Source: Pandoraea sp. PE-S2T-3 (GTDB lineage Bacteria > Pseudomonadota > Gammaproteobacteria > Burkholderiales > Burkholderiaceae). From it: a stretch of DNA of 64,000 nt. The notes beneath the pieces are model-generated. The model was given only the letters and a program-made list of their open reading frames with translations. It searched no databases and was not told where the DNA came from. Below are positions 1 through 8,402 of the stretch, one piece after another. A program made the translations under genes and the position numbers. The stretch spans positions 124,001-188,000 of the forward strand of contig NZ_NGUQ01000018.1 of the NCBI RefSeq assembly GCF_002179965.1, in the 5' to 3' direction. Each line of letters starts with the position of its first letter. The stretch's first letter is position 1.

Positions 1-419
1 ATGCGGAAGTCGTGGTTATCAAGCACGGTGGGCGCCAGCGAATGCGCAATCCATTCGTAGCCCGCGGCCTTCACGTCGATTTCGGTGCCGAAGGGGCGGC
101 TGTCGACGTCCCCCTTGGCGCGCTGGTAGACGATGCTGCGTTGCGCCCGCGAGAACGGTGTCTCGGACGTGTCGTCTTCCACGAAGTACTGACGGATTTC
201 CGGTCGAATGAATTCGAACAGAAAACGGAAATGTCCCCACAGCGGGTAGTTGCGCAACACTGCGTGGCGTTGCTGCACCACGTCCCATGCCCCGAGCGCC
301 ACCAACGCCGCGAACGGTAGCGGCCATAACGGATGCCATCCGTCGAACAGCACTAACGCAAGCGTTGCGGCGAGCAACGCGACAGCCAGCCACAGTGCCA
401 GGAATCGGCGCGAAAACAT
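1..419 (-). CDS. FMN-binding glutamate synthase family protein, N-terminal part (runs off the window)
   Basis: Only the first 139 codons are inside the window; the frame is open to base 1. The N-terminus starts MFSRRFLALW, with two hydrophobic stretches at about residues 5-22 and 30-45 that look like membrane anchors. These are followed by RNYPLWGHFRFLFEF and RPEIRQYF and by the segment SRAQRSIVYQRAKG. This arrangement is known from the short, single-chain FMN-binding glutamate synthase-like proteins (COG0069), which have a membrane anchor and lack the amidotransferase domain. The FMN barrel itself lies outside the window. A GGAGG-like Shine-Dalgarno sits just upstream of the ATG. Family assignment is fairly sure; the physiological reaction of these membrane variants is not established. 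Confidence 0.8.
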   Translation of the reverse strand, partial: MFSRRFLALWLAVALLAATLALVLFDGWHPLWPLPFAALVALGAWDVVQQRHAVLRNYPLWGHFRFLFEFIRPEIRQYFVEDDTSETPFSRAQRSIVYQRAKGDVDSRPFGTEIDVKAAGYEWIAHSLAPTVLDNHDFR

Positions 420-492
420 GAAACCTCCTTGCTTTTGGGGGGACACACGCCGGCACGCTGCCGGGTGTCCCCCCGGCGAGCGCCGGCGGCTT

Positions 493-1665
493 TTAATGCG
501 TATTGAGGATCGTTTGATTCGCGGCGTTCGTCGCGTTGCCGGTGGCCGCCGAGTTAGCAGCGGCCGTTGCCGGATCGATGGCCGTGGTGGACGCAATGAT
601 GCCGCCGCCCAGACAGATATCACCGTCGTAGAGCACCGCCGACTGACCCGGCGTGACAGCCCATTGCGGCTCGGCAAACGATAACGTCAGCGCTTCGGCA
701 CTCGCCTGCACGACTTCGCACGCTGCGTCGGCCTGACGATAGCGCGTCTTGGCACCACACCGCAGGCCGCCGGCCGGGGCTTCGCCCGCAACCCACGACA
801 CGTCTTCGGCGTTCAGCGTGCCCGAGAGCAGCCACGGATGATCGTGACCTTGCACCACGTATAGCGTGTTGTTCGCCATGTCCTTGCGTGCGACGAACCA
901 TGGCTCGCCGGAGCCATCGCGGCTACCGCCCAGACCGATGCCCTTGCGCTGACCCAGCGTGTAGAACGCCAGACCGACGTGCTCGCCCACCACCGTACCG
1001 TCGGGCGTCTTCATCGGGCCCGGCTTGGTCGGCAGGTACCGATTCAGGAAGTCGCGGAACGGACGCTCGCCGATAAAGCAGATGCCCGTCGAATCCTTCT
1101 TCTTCGCGTTCGGCAGGCCAATTTGGGCTGCGATTTCACGCACCTTCGTCTTCGGCATTTCACCGAGCGGGAACATCGTGCGCGAGAGCTGGTGCTGATT
1201 CAGGCGATGCAGGAAGTAGCTCTGGTCTTTGGTGTGATCGACCGCCTTGAGCAGTTCGAAGCGCCCTTCGCGTTCGCGCACGCGGGCGTAGTGCCCGGTC
1301 GCAATCGTCTCGCCGCCCAATGCAATGGCGTGATCGAGGAAGGCCTTGAACTTGATCTCGGCGTTGCACAGCACGTCCGGATTGGGCGTGCGGCCCGCCG
1401 AATATTCACGCAGGAACTCCGCGAACACGCGGTCCTTGTATTCGGCAGCGAAATTCACGGCTTCGACATCGATGCCGATCAGGTCGGCGACCGACACCAC
1501 GTCGATCCAGTCCTGCCGGGTCGAGCAATATTCGCTGTCGTCATCGTCTTCCCAGTTCTTCATGAACAGACCGACGACGTCGTAGCCTTGTTGTTTGAGC
1601 AGCCATGCCGTGACCGACGAATCCACGCCGCCCGACATGCCCACTACTACGCGTTTTTGACTCAT
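493..1665 (-). CDS. mnmA: tRNA-specific 2-thiouridylase MnmA
   Basis: MnmA activates U34 of Lys, Glu and Gln tRNAs with ATP and inserts sulfur to give 2-thiouridine, in the cytoplasm. The PP-loop SGGVDSS is at residues 11-17. The nucleophilic cysteine is Cys100 in NPDVLCN and the second catalytic cysteine is Cys196 in [10 protein letters not shown]. The 390-residue product is about 20 longer than the E. coli enzyme because of an Ala/Asn/Thr-rich tail after the ICLGGGII motif. I chose the ATG at 1665 because the upstream in-frame extension is not conserved-looking and because this ATG overlaps the stop of the upstream Nudix gene (ATGA), implying translational coupling. nudJ and mnmA are also neighbours in E. 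coli. Confidence 0.97.
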   Translation of the reverse strand: MSQKRVVVGMSGGVDSSVTAWLLKQQGYDVVGLFMKNWEDDDDSEYCSTRQDWIDVVSVADLIGIDVEAVNFAAEYKDRVFAEFLREYSAGRTPNPDVLCNAEIKFKAFLDHAIALGGETIATGHYARVREREGRFELLKAVDHTKDQSYFLHRLNQHQLSRTMFPLGEMPKTKVREIAAQIGLPNAKKKDSTGICFIGERPFRDFLNRYLPTKPGPMKTPDGTVVGEHVGLAFYTLGQRKGIGLGGSRDGSGEPWFVARKDMANNTLYVVQGHDHPWLLSGTLNAEDVSWVAGEAPAGGLRCGAKTRYRQADAACEVVQASAEALTLSFAEPQWAVTPGQSAVLYDGDICLGGGIIASTTAIDPATAAANSAATGNATNAANQTILNTH

Positions 1666-2138
1666 GTATTGCCTTGCCCATCGGTCACCGCCGGATGGGT
1701 CTGAAGTAGCGCGAGGTCGTATCGTACGCCCCGCAGGTAATCGTCCACGCACCGCTCCAGCAGCGGCGAGCGGTGACGCGCGCGCTGGGCGCGCATCTCG
1801 TCTGGCGTGAGCCAGACCGTGCCCACGATGCCCTCGTCGAGCGTGCGCGAAGCGTCGTGCTCGCCAAGCTCGCCGGTGAAGGCAAAACGCAGGTAGGTGA
1901 TGTCGCCCGGGCCCGGTGCCAGATAGACGCCAAGCAGTTGCCGTGGCGTGAAGACGTACGCCGTCTCCTCAAGCACCTCGCGCGCAACCGCGTCGAGAAT
2001 CGATTCGCCATGGTCGAGATGCCCGGCCGGTTGATTGATCAACAGGCCCGTGCTTTTCTGCTCTTCGACAAAGAGAAAGCGGCCGTCGCGCTCGACAACC
2101 GCCGCGACCGTCACGTTGGGCTTCCAGCGCTCATCCAT
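1662..2138 (-). CDS. nudJ: Nudix hydrolase, NudJ-like phosphatase
   Basis: A 158-residue Nudix protein. The Nudix box spans residues 39-61: G39, E45 and REVLEET at 53-59, which supply the Mg-binding glutamates. Sequences such as [14 protein letters not shown] resemble E. coli NudJ, which hydrolyses nucleoside di- and triphosphates and the thiamine intermediate HMP-PP. It lies directly upstream of mnmA with a 4-base overlap (ATGA), the same neighbour pair as in E. coli, so the two are almost certainly co-transcribed. The substrate cannot be read from sequence; the NudJ name rests on similarity and context. Confidence 0.85.
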   Translation of the reverse strand: MDERWKPNVTVAAVVERDGRFLFVEEQKSTGLLINQPAGHLDHGESILDAVAREVLEETAYVFTPRQLLGVYLAPGPGDITYLRFAFTGELGEHDASRTLDEGIVGTVWLTPDEMRAQRARHRSPLLERCVDDYLRGVRYDLALLQTHPAVTDGQGNT

Positions 2139-2535
2139 GGCGCATCCTCACTGGTCGCGGGACGTTACCCCGATAAAAGCGACATTTTACCGTCTGGCGG
2201 TAATCGGCGCTCAAGACGGGGGGGGCGACCGACCGGTCGGTCGGCCTTGTATGGCCGCGTCACCCCCTCCGGCGCGAATATCCATATGCCGTTTCGCGCA
2301 ATAGGCGCGTTTGTCATCTTCGGGTAAGCTGCGAGCACCAGCAGTGTGCAGTGGCAGTACCGCCTCATCGGTTTGTGCAGTAGTTCGTTCGCAGTGGTTT
2401 GTTGCAGGACTAATGTCATCAGTGGCGATATGGCCGGCGCGGGGCGCCTCTCCGGCCGCCTTGCTCCCCCAGCAGCACTGGCTGCGGCTCCTTGGCCGTT
2501 GATGAGATCAGTTCACAAACCCAAGGAGAGACGCA
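2139..2535. other. Intergenic region between divergent nudJ and pntAA
   Basis: This 397-base gap lies between two divergent genes and so must hold both promoters. It contains a perfect 18-bp palindrome (see separate entry) and, just before pntAA, the Shine-Dalgarno AAGGAGA. I see no convincing small ORF, tRNA or consensus sigma-70 pair. The stretch from about 2340 to 2460 is rich in TGCAG/CAGTGG motifs without clear periodicity. Confidence 0.5.
2226..2243. promoter_or_regulatory. Perfect 18-bp palindrome, candidate TetR-type operator
   Basis: The sequence CGACCGACCGGTCGGTCG is a perfect dyad centred between 2234 and 2235. ACCGACCGGTCGGT-type palindromes are typical targets of TetR-family repressors. 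It sits about 290 bp upstream of the pntAA start and about 90 bp upstream of the nudJ start, so it could control either. The regulator is not encoded next to it. The symmetry is observed directly; the operator role is inferred. Confidence 0.45.
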
Positions 2536-3666
2536 ATGAGAATCGGCATCCCCGCCGAGACGCTTGCCGGCGAAACCCGTGTGGCGGCCACGCCAGAAAC
2601 GGTCAAGAAGCTGGTCGCGTCAGGTCATCAGGTGGTCGTTGCACATGGCGCAGGAGACGCAGCCAGCGTCCCCGACGCCGCTTTTGTCGCCGCAGGTGCT
2701 TCCATTGGCAGCGCGGCCGAGGCATTGGGGGCGGAACTCGTCCTCAAAGTGCGCGCCCCATCCCCGGAAGAACTTGCGCAGATCCCCCGCAGCACGGTGC
2801 TCGTGGGCATGCTCAATCCGTTCGACGCCGAAAACAACTCACGCATGGCCGCCGCGGGCATTACCGCGTTCGCGCTCGAAGCCGCGCCGCGCACCACGCG
2901 CGCGCAAAGCATGGACGTGCTGTCTTCACAGGCCAACATTGCCGGTTACAAGGCCGTGATGCTTGCCGCGAATCTGTATCAGCGTTTCATGCCGATGCTG
3001 ATGACGGCGGCCGGTACGGTCAAGGCCGCGCGTCTCGTTGTGCTGGGCGCTGGCGTTGCAGGCTTGCAGGCCATCGCTACGGCCAAACGTCTGGGCGCGG
3101 TGATTGAAGCGTCGGACGTGCGTCCGGCGGTTCGGGAGCAGATCGAATCACTCGGTGCGAAGTTCATCGACGTACCGTTCGAGACAGATGAAGAACGCGA
3201 GATCGCCAAGGGTGTGGGCGGCTACGCTCGTCCGATGCCTGCGGCTTGGCTTGCCCGCCAATCGCAGCTCGTGCATACGCGTCTGACGCAAGCGGACATC
3301 GTCATCTCCACCGCGTTGATCCCGGGGCGTGCTGCGCCGACGCTGATCGCGGAAGACACCGTCAAAGCCATGAAGCCGGGCTCGGTCATCATCGACCTCG
3401 CCGCAGGGCGTGGTGCGAACGGCGGCGGCAATTGCCCGCTGTCGGTGGCTGATGAGATCGTGAAGGTACACGGCGTGACGATTGCCGGTTACACGAACCT
3501 CGCGGGTATGGTCGCCGCTGACGCGTCGGCCCTGTATGCGCGCAACGTGCTCGACTTCCTCAAGCTGGTGATCGACAAGGAAAACAAGCTCGTCATCGAT
3601 ACCAACGACGACATCGTCGCCGCGTGCCTGATGTGCCGCGACGGCCAAGTCCTGCGCGCGGCTTAA
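2536..3666 (+). CDS. pntAA: NAD(P) transhydrogenase subunit alpha part 1 (domain I)
   Basis: This is the soluble NAD(H)-binding domain I of proton-translocating transhydrogenase, which uses the proton gradient to make NADPH from NADH. The 376-residue protein carries the family hallmark [14 protein letters not shown] (about residues 125-138) and the Rossmann motif GAGVAG at 171-176. E. coli has one PntA of about 510 residues; here alpha is split into pntAA and pntAB, as in many alpha- and beta-proteobacteria. It has a good Shine-Dalgarno (AAGGAGA) and is first in pntAA-pntAB-pntB. It lies near Entner-Doudoroff genes, which also supply NADPH, but the two are separate transcription units. Confidence 0.97.
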   Translation: MRIGIPAETLAGETRVAATPETVKKLVASGHQVVVAHGAGDAASVPDAAFVAAGASIGSAAEALGAELVLKVRAPSPEELAQIPRSTVLVGMLNPFDAENNSRMAAAGITAFALEAAPRTTRAQSMDVLSSQANIAGYKAVMLAANLYQRFMPMLMTAAGTVKAARLVVLGAGVAGLQAIATAKRLGAVIEASDVRPAVREQIESLGAKFIDVPFETDEEREIAKGVGGYARPMPAAWLARQSQLVHTRLTQADIVISTALIPGRAAPTLIAEDTVKAMKPGSVIIDLAAGRGANGGGNCPLSVADEIVKVHGVTIAGYTNLAGMVAADASALYARNVLDFLKLVIDKENKLVIDTNDDIVAACLMCRDGQVLRAA

Positions 3667-3682
3667 GGGGGGAGACACAAGA

Positions 3683-4003
3683 ATGGAAATGATCAATCAC
3701 ACGGTGATCAATCTGATCATCTTCGTGCTGGCGGTGTACGTCGGCTATCACGTGGTGTGGAACGTCACACCGGCGCTGCACACGCCGCTGATGGCGGTCA
3801 CGAATGCCATTTCGGCCATCGTGATCGTGGGTGCCATGCTCGCGGCTGGCCTGACGGAAGGCGGGCTCGGGAAGACGATGGGTGTCGTGGCGGTGGCACT
3901 GGCAGCCGTGAACGTGTTCGGGGGCTTCCTCGTCACGCAGCGCATGCTCGAGATGTTCAAGAAGAAAGACAAGCCTGTTAAGGCTGAGGGGAACAAGCAA
4001 TGA
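3683..4003 (+). CDS. pntAB: NAD(P) transhydrogenase subunit alpha part 2 (membrane segment)
   Basis: A 106-residue inner-membrane protein with three strongly hydrophobic segments (about residues 8-26, 36-56 and 62-84) followed by a charged tail [11 protein letters not shown]. It is the membrane part of alpha (start of domain II), detached from pntAA by a short 16-base gap carrying a GGGGGAG Shine-Dalgarno. Its stop overlaps the pntB start as ATGA, so pntAB and pntB are translationally coupled. Confidence 0.95.
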   Translation: MEMINHTVINLIIFVLAVYVGYHVVWNVTPALHTPLMAVTNAISAIVIVGAMLAAGLTEGGLGKTMGVVAVALAAVNVFGGFLVTQRMLEMFKKKDKPVKAEGNKQ

Positions 4004-5442
4004 GCATGAATCTCGTCACGTTGCTCTATCTGGTTGCGTCGATCTGTTTCATTCAGGCACTCAAAGGCCTGTCGAACCCGAAGATGGCGCGGCGCGGTAA
4101 CGCGTTCGGCATGATCGGCATGGCCATCGCGGCCGTCACCACGATTGCCCTGATTTACGAATTGCGCAGGCTCTCGGGCGGCAACTATTCGGGCCTCGGC
4201 CTGATCCTCGCGGGTCTCGTCGTCGGTGGCGGCATCGGTGCTTACGTCGCTCGCAAGGTCGAGATGACGAAGATGCCGGAACTGGTCGCGGCCATGCACT
4301 CGTTGATTGGTCTGGCGGCGGTGTGTATCGCCGTTGCGGCAGTCGCAGAACCGGCCGCGTTCGGCATCGTGCCTGCGGGTGAAACGTTGTTGCCGCCGGG
4401 TAACCGCATCGAGTTGTTCATCGGCACGTTCGTCGGCGCGATCACGTTCTCGGGCTCGGTTATCGCGTTCGGCAAGCTCTCTGGCAAGTACAAGTTCCGC
4501 CTGTTTCAAGGCGCGCCGGTGCAGTTCACGGGGCAGCATACGATCAACCTGCTGCTCGCCATCGCCATGCTCGGCTTCGGCGTGATCTTCTTCCTGTCGC
4601 AAAGCTGGCTGCCGTTCATCCTGATGGCGGCCATCGCTTTCGTGCTGGGCGTGCTGATCATCATCCCGATCGGGGGTGCCGACATGCCGGTGGTCGTGTC
4701 GATGCTGAACTCGTACTCGGGCTGGGCCGCCGCCGGTATCGGCTTCTCGCTGAACAACCCGATGCTGATCATCGCGGGTTCGCTGGTTGGCTCGTCGGGT
4801 GCGATTCTCTCGTACATCATGTGCAAGGCAATGAATCGCTCGTTCTTCAACGTGATTCTCGGCGGCTTCGGCGCCCAAGCGGGTGCAGCAGCGGCAGGCG
4901 GCGAACAGCAGCAACGTCCGGTGAAGTCAGGTTCGCCTGACGACGCCGCGTTCCTGATGAGCAATGCGGAATCGCTCGTGATCGTGCCCGGCTACGGCTT
5001 GGCCGTGGCGCGCGCGCAGCACGCCCTCAAGGAACTGACCGACAAGCTCACCGAAAAGGGTGTGCAAGTGCGCTACGCGATTCACCCGGTCGCAGGCCGC
5101 ATGCCCGGTCACATGAACGTGCTGCTCGCAGAAGCCGAAGTCCCCTACGATCAAGTGCTGGAAATGGACGAGATCAACGGTGAATTCGGTCAGACCGACG
5201 TGGTGCTCGTGCTCGGCGCGAACGACGTGGTGAACCCGGCCGCAAAGAACGATCCGCAATCGCCGATTGCCGGCATGCCGATTCTCGAAGCCTACAAGGC
5301 CAAGACGATCATCGTGAACAAGCGTTCGATGGCCGCCGGTTACGCCGGGCTGGATAACGAACTGTTCTATCTCGACAAGACGATGATGGTGTTCGGCGAC
5401 GCGAAGAAAGTGGTCGAAGAAATGGTCAAGGCCGTCGACTAA
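4000..5442 (+). CDS. pntB: NAD(P) transhydrogenase subunit beta
   Basis: The 480-residue beta subunit combines the rest of the proton-conducting membrane domain (hydrophobic helices through about residue 290) with the NADP(H)-binding domain III. Domain III begins after a polar linker ([12 protein letters not shown]) and carries [12 protein letters not shown], the NADP fold motif, and [10 protein letters not shown], which contacts the nucleotide. Length matches E. coli PntB (about 462). It is the last gene of the pnt operon and is followed by a GC-rich stem-loop at 5486-5513. Confidence 0.97.
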   Translation: MSMNLVTLLYLVASICFIQALKGLSNPKMARRGNAFGMIGMAIAAVTTIALIYELRRLSGGNYSGLGLILAGLVVGGGIGAYVARKVEMTKMPELVAAMHSLIGLAAVCIAVAAVAEPAAFGIVPAGETLLPPGNRIELFIGTFVGAITFSGSVIAFGKLSGKYKFRLFQGAPVQFTGQHTINLLLAIAMLGFGVIFFLSQSWLPFILMAAIAFVLGVLIIIPIGGADMPVVVSMLNSYSGWAAAGIGFSLNNPMLIIAGSLVGSSGAILSYIMCKAMNRSFFNVILGGFGAQAGAAAAGGEQQQRPVKSGSPDDAAFLMSNAESLVIVPGYGLAVARAQHALKELTDKLTEKGVQVRYAIHPVAGRMPGHMNVLLAEAEVPYDQVLEMDEINGEFGQTDVVLVLGANDVVNPAAKNDPQSPIAGMPILEAYKAKTIIVNKRSMAAGYAGLDNELFYLDKTMMVFGDAKKVVEEMVKAVD

Positions 5443-5485
5443 GGCCGCACGGACCCGTGCGCTGCAATGGCGCACGACGCAGGAC

Positions 5486-5513
5486 AAGCGGGGCGGCGAA
5501 AGTCGCCCCGCGC
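5486..5513. other. GC-rich stem with GNRA-type tetraloop between pntB and mtnN
   Basis: GCGGGGCG at 5488-5495 pairs with CGCCCCGC at 5504-5511. The inner G-U and C-G pairs close a GAAA loop at 5498-5501. No U-run follows, so it is not a classical terminator. It is followed at once by TACAAT (5514-5519), a plausible -10 for mtnN. It may stabilise the 3' end of pnt mRNA or assist Rho. Confidence 0.5.
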
Positions 5514-5563
5514 TACAATGCGCGCTCATTCTCACCCTGCCTTACGGCACACGGAATCGCGCC

Positions 5564-6331
5564 ATGACGTCTGGCCCGCTCGGCATTGTTGCCGCTCTGC
5601 ATGAAGAAATTGCCGACCTGCTCGCGGAAATGGCCCCCGGTGCCCGCGTCGAACACCTCGGCATGCGCGACTATCACGTGGGGCAGCTCCACGGGCAAGA
5701 CTGCGTGATCGTACTCGCGCGCATCGGCAAAGTGGCCGCCGCCGCGACAACCACAGCCCTCATTCACCGTTTTGGCGTTAGCGAAATCGTCTTCACCGGG
5801 CTCGCGGGTGGCCTCGCCCACGGAATCGCTGTCGGCGATGTCGTCGTGGCCGACACCCTCGTGCAGCACGATCTCGACGCCAGCCCCCTTTTCCCGCGTT
5901 TCGAAGTGCCCCTGCTCGGCCGCGCCACGTTCGAGACCGAACCGTCGTTACGCGACGCGCTCGCTCAAGCCGCGCGCGACTGGCTCGCACAAGAGATGCC
6001 GGACCACGTCACGGCGGACGCACGAAGCGAACTGGGCATGAGCGCACCGCGCGTGCACGTCGGACAAATCGCGAGTGGCGATCAGTTCATCAGCAGCGCC
6101 GGGGAAGTCGCGCGCTTGCGCGAGGCGTTGCCGCAGACATTGGCAGTGGAAATGGAAGGCGCAGCGGTCGCACAGGTGTGCCATGAATATGGCGTGCCGT
6201 TTGCCGTCATGCGCACGCTCTCCGACGCCGCCGACGATGCGGCTCACGTCGATTTTCCGAGATTTCTGCGCGATGTCGCGAGTGTGTATTCGCACGGCAT
6301 TCTTGCGCGATTTCTGTCAGCGCGAAGCTAG
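5564..6331 (+). CDS. mtnN: 5'-methylthioadenosine/S-adenosylhomocysteine nucleosidase
   Basis: This enzyme cleaves the adenine-ribose bond of methylthioadenosine and S-adenosylhomocysteine, feeding methionine salvage and removing a methyltransferase inhibitor. Hallmarks are GIVAALHEE near the N-terminus (Glu14), TGLAGGL, IASGDQF, the substrate-binding AVEMEGAA and the catalytic aspartate in MRTLSDAAD. At 255 residues it is slightly longer than E. coli MtnN (232), with an insertion around residues 105-155. No strong Shine-Dalgarno precedes the ATG. A TACAAT -10 at 5514 suggests its own promoter, and an intrinsic terminator follows. Confidence 0.93.
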   Translation: MTSGPLGIVAALHEEIADLLAEMAPGARVEHLGMRDYHVGQLHGQDCVIVLARIGKVAAAATTTALIHRFGVSEIVFTGLAGGLAHGIAVGDVVVADTLVQHDLDASPLFPRFEVPLLGRATFETEPSLRDALAQAARDWLAQEMPDHVTADARSELGMSAPRVHVGQIASGDQFISSAGEVARLREALPQTLAVEMEGAAVAQVCHEYGVPFAVMRTLSDAADDAAHVDFPRFLRDVASVYSHGILARFLSARS

Positions 6332-6343
6332 GCACGCACAACG

Positions 6344-6373
6344 AAAAAGACCGGCCAATGGCCGGTCTTTTTT
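6344..6373 (+). terminator. Intrinsic terminator after mtnN
   Basis: GACCGGCC (6349-6356) and GGCCGGTC (6360-6367) form an 8-bp stem with loop AAT, followed by six T and preceded by five A. The flanking A- and T-runs make it usable in both directions, ending mtnN and the convergent methyltransferase transcript. Confidence 0.9.
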
Positions 6374-6404
6374 CATGGCGTTATGTCTTGGCATTACCAC
6401 TGCC

Positions 6405-6427
6405 AAGTGCACAAGTGCACAAGTGCA
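6405..6427. repeat. Short tandem repeat, octamer AAGTGCAC, 2.9 copies
   Basis: AAGTGCAC occurs at 6405 and 6413 and is followed by AAGTGCA at 6421. It lies in the 3' untranslated space between the terminator and the stop codon of the convergent methyltransferase gene. It looks like replication-slippage material, with no function evident. Confidence 0.7.
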
Positions 6428-6429
6428 GA

Positions 6430-7740
6430 TCATGCCTCGGGCTTGCTGCCTTCGGCCTCGCCTTCCTGCGGGCGCTTGCGCACCGAGCCGGCAATCAGAT
6501 CGAAGCGGAACAGACGGCATTCGAGCGCGCCGTTGAAGAGCGGCGTGCGACGCGATTCGCGCAGACGCATCTGGCCGGGCAAGCTCATGTCGGCCGTCAG
6601 CAGATAAGCACTCCAGCCCGTGAAGCGTTGCTTGAGCATGTCACCGAAGGCCTTGAAGAACTGCGCATCCACGCCGTCCGGCTGCGCGCGCTGGAACTGG
6701 CCGCGACCGCCCGACGATTCGAAATCGCCATCTTCCCCAGCGTCGCGCGGCGAACGGCGGCCGCGCACTTCAATACGCTCGCCATACGGCGGGTTTGCCA
6801 CGATGATGCCAGGACGATCCACCGGCGGCGCCATGTCGCGCGCATCCACCTGCTTCAGGCCCACGTCGCCCACTCCCGCGCGCTCCAGATTCGCACGCGC
6901 CTTGACCAGCATGTCGCCCGAGATATCGCTGCCGAAAATCGTCGACGGCACACCGCGCACGCGGGCATCGCGTTGCGCTTCCTGCGCTTGCACCTTCATG
7001 GTCTGCCACGCGTTGATGTCGTAGCCCTTGAGCTTCTCGAAACCGAAGCGGCGCGCCACACCGGCCGGCACGCCAAGCGCAATTTGTGCCGCTTCGGCGA
7101 GGAACGTGCCGCTGCCGCACATCGGGTCGTACAGCACCATGTCGGCAGCCGTGTCCGTGCGCCAGCCGGCCAGACGCAGAATGCCTGCCGCAAGGTTCTC
7201 GCGCAGCGGCGCCGCGCCCTTGTCCAGACGCCAGCCGCGCTTGAACAGCGCCTCGCCGGACGTATCGAGATAAAGCGTCGCGTCGGTCGCCGTCAGAAAC
7301 GCGAACACGCGCACATCGGGTTCAGACGTATCGATGTTGGGGCGCGAGCCGGTCTTCTCGCGCAGACGGTCGCACACGGCATCCTTGATGCGCAGCGTGA
7401 CGAATTCGAGACTGCGCACCGGTGCCTTGATGCCCGTGACGTCCACGCGCAGGGTCTGCTGGTACGAGAACCAGTCTTCCCAGCGTTGGCCGAGGGCGAA
7501 GGCGTAAATGTCCTGTTCGGTGCGATAGCCTTGCTGAGCGATGCGCAGCAGCACGCGGCTCGCAATGCGCGAATGCAGGTTGGCGGCCATGCCGGCTGCC
7601 CACGGGCCCGCAAAGTGCACGCCGCCGGGCACCTGCTTGCCGACCGACAAGGGGGCCAGACGCCCCAGTTCAGCCAGCTCGGCGGCGAGCGCTTCTTCCA
7701 GTCCACGGGGACAGGGTGCGAAAAATTCGAAGGAAGCCAT
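6430..7740 (-). CDS. rlmL: THUMP-domain class I SAM-dependent RNA methyltransferase (RlmL-like)
   Basis: A 436-residue protein matching the N-terminal half of E. coli RlmKL, which makes m2G2445 in 23S rRNA. A THUMP RNA-binding domain occupies about residues 45-160. The SAM pocket carries DPMCGSGT (205-212), and the amino-methyltransferase motif is NPPYGER (316-322). Between that motif and the C-terminal strand region is an acidic/Gly-rich insertion (about 324-358) with little order. I chose the ATG at 7740 (MASFEFFAPCPRG) because the family begins this way; the 34-residue upstream extension is basic and unlike the family. The rlmL name is by similarity; THUMP paralogues modify other sites. 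Confidence 0.87.
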   Translation of the reverse strand: MASFEFFAPCPRGLEEALAAELAELGRLAPLSVGKQVPGGVHFAGPWAAGMAANLHSRIASRVLLRIAQQGYRTEQDIYAFALGQRWEDWFSYQQTLRVDVTGIKAPVRSLEFVTLRIKDAVCDRLREKTGSRPNIDTSEPDVRVFAFLTATDATLYLDTSGEALFKRGWRLDKGAAPLRENLAAGILRLAGWRTDTAADMVLYDPMCGSGTFLAEAAQIALGVPAGVARRFGFEKLKGYDINAWQTMKVQAQEAQRDARVRGVPSTIFGSDISGDMLVKARANLERAGVGDVGLKQVDARDMAPPVDRPGIIVANPPYGERIEVRGRRSPRDAGEDGDFESSGGRGQFQRAQPDGVDAQFFKAFGDMLKQRFTGWSAYLLTADMSLPGQMRLRESRRTPLFNGALECRLFRFDLIAGSVRKRPQEGEAEGSKPEA

Positions 7741-7789
7741 AGTGATGCGTACGGCCGGCGCACGGGGCGCCGGCAGAGGGAATAAAGCG

Positions 7790-8332
7790 CTATTGTACGC
7801 GTGCCGGCTTGCCCGGCGTGTTTGGCGTGAGGGGGATGCCACCCGGGCAGGCGGCGAGTTTGTGCAGCAACGTCTCGACGATGGCTTCGGGCGATTCGCG
7901 GATGTCGATCACGAGCGCGTCGCGCGGCTCTTCGAGCGTATCGAACTGGCTTTGCAGCAGTGCCGGATCGAAGAAATGCCCGCCGCGCGACGCCAGACGC
8001 TCGCCGATCACCTCGGGTGCGCCTTTCAGATAGACGAACACGACGTCGCCGTCATGCTCGCCCAGCACGTCGCGATACCGCGAACGCAACGCCGAGCACG
8101 CAAACACATGGTGACGCCCCGCCACACGGCGCGCGACGATCGCTTCGCGAATCGCGGCGAGCCACGGTGCGCGGTCGCTGTCGTTGAGCGCCTCGCCGCG
8201 ACGCATCTTGTTGATGTTCGCGGCGCTGTGAAACGAATCCGCGTCGGAAAACCCGCAGCCCAGCCGGTCGGCCAGCATCTGCCCGACCGTACTCTTGCCG
8301 CTGCCCGATACGCCCATTACCACGACGATCAT
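7790..8332 (-). CDS. gntK: Gluconokinase
   Basis: This kinase phosphorylates D-gluconate to 6-phosphogluconate in the cytoplasm. The 180-residue protein has the P-loop GVSGSGKST at residues 7-15, DADSFHS, the NKMRRGEALND substrate motif, the ACSALRSRYRD motif and LASRGGHFF, all typical of GntK. The start at 8332 is chosen for AAGGAG about 8 bases upstream and for family length. It is last in the edd-eda-gntP-gntK block. Its product 6-phosphogluconate is the substrate of Edd, so import, activation and catabolism are encoded together. Confidence 0.95.
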   Translation of the reverse strand: MIVVVMGVSGSGKSTVGQMLADRLGCGFSDADSFHSAANINKMRRGEALNDSDRAPWLAAIREAIVARRVAGRHHVFACSALRSRYRDVLGEHDGDVVFVYLKGAPEVIGERLASRGGHFFDPALLQSQFDTLEEPRDALVIDIRESPEAIVETLLHKLAACPGGIPLTPNTPGKPARVQ

Positions 8333-8402
8333 GGCTCGTCTCCTTGTGACCTGCCGACTCGCGTCAGCGTGTTGCCGATGTTGCGTGCCCTGCATGCTTA
8401 CC

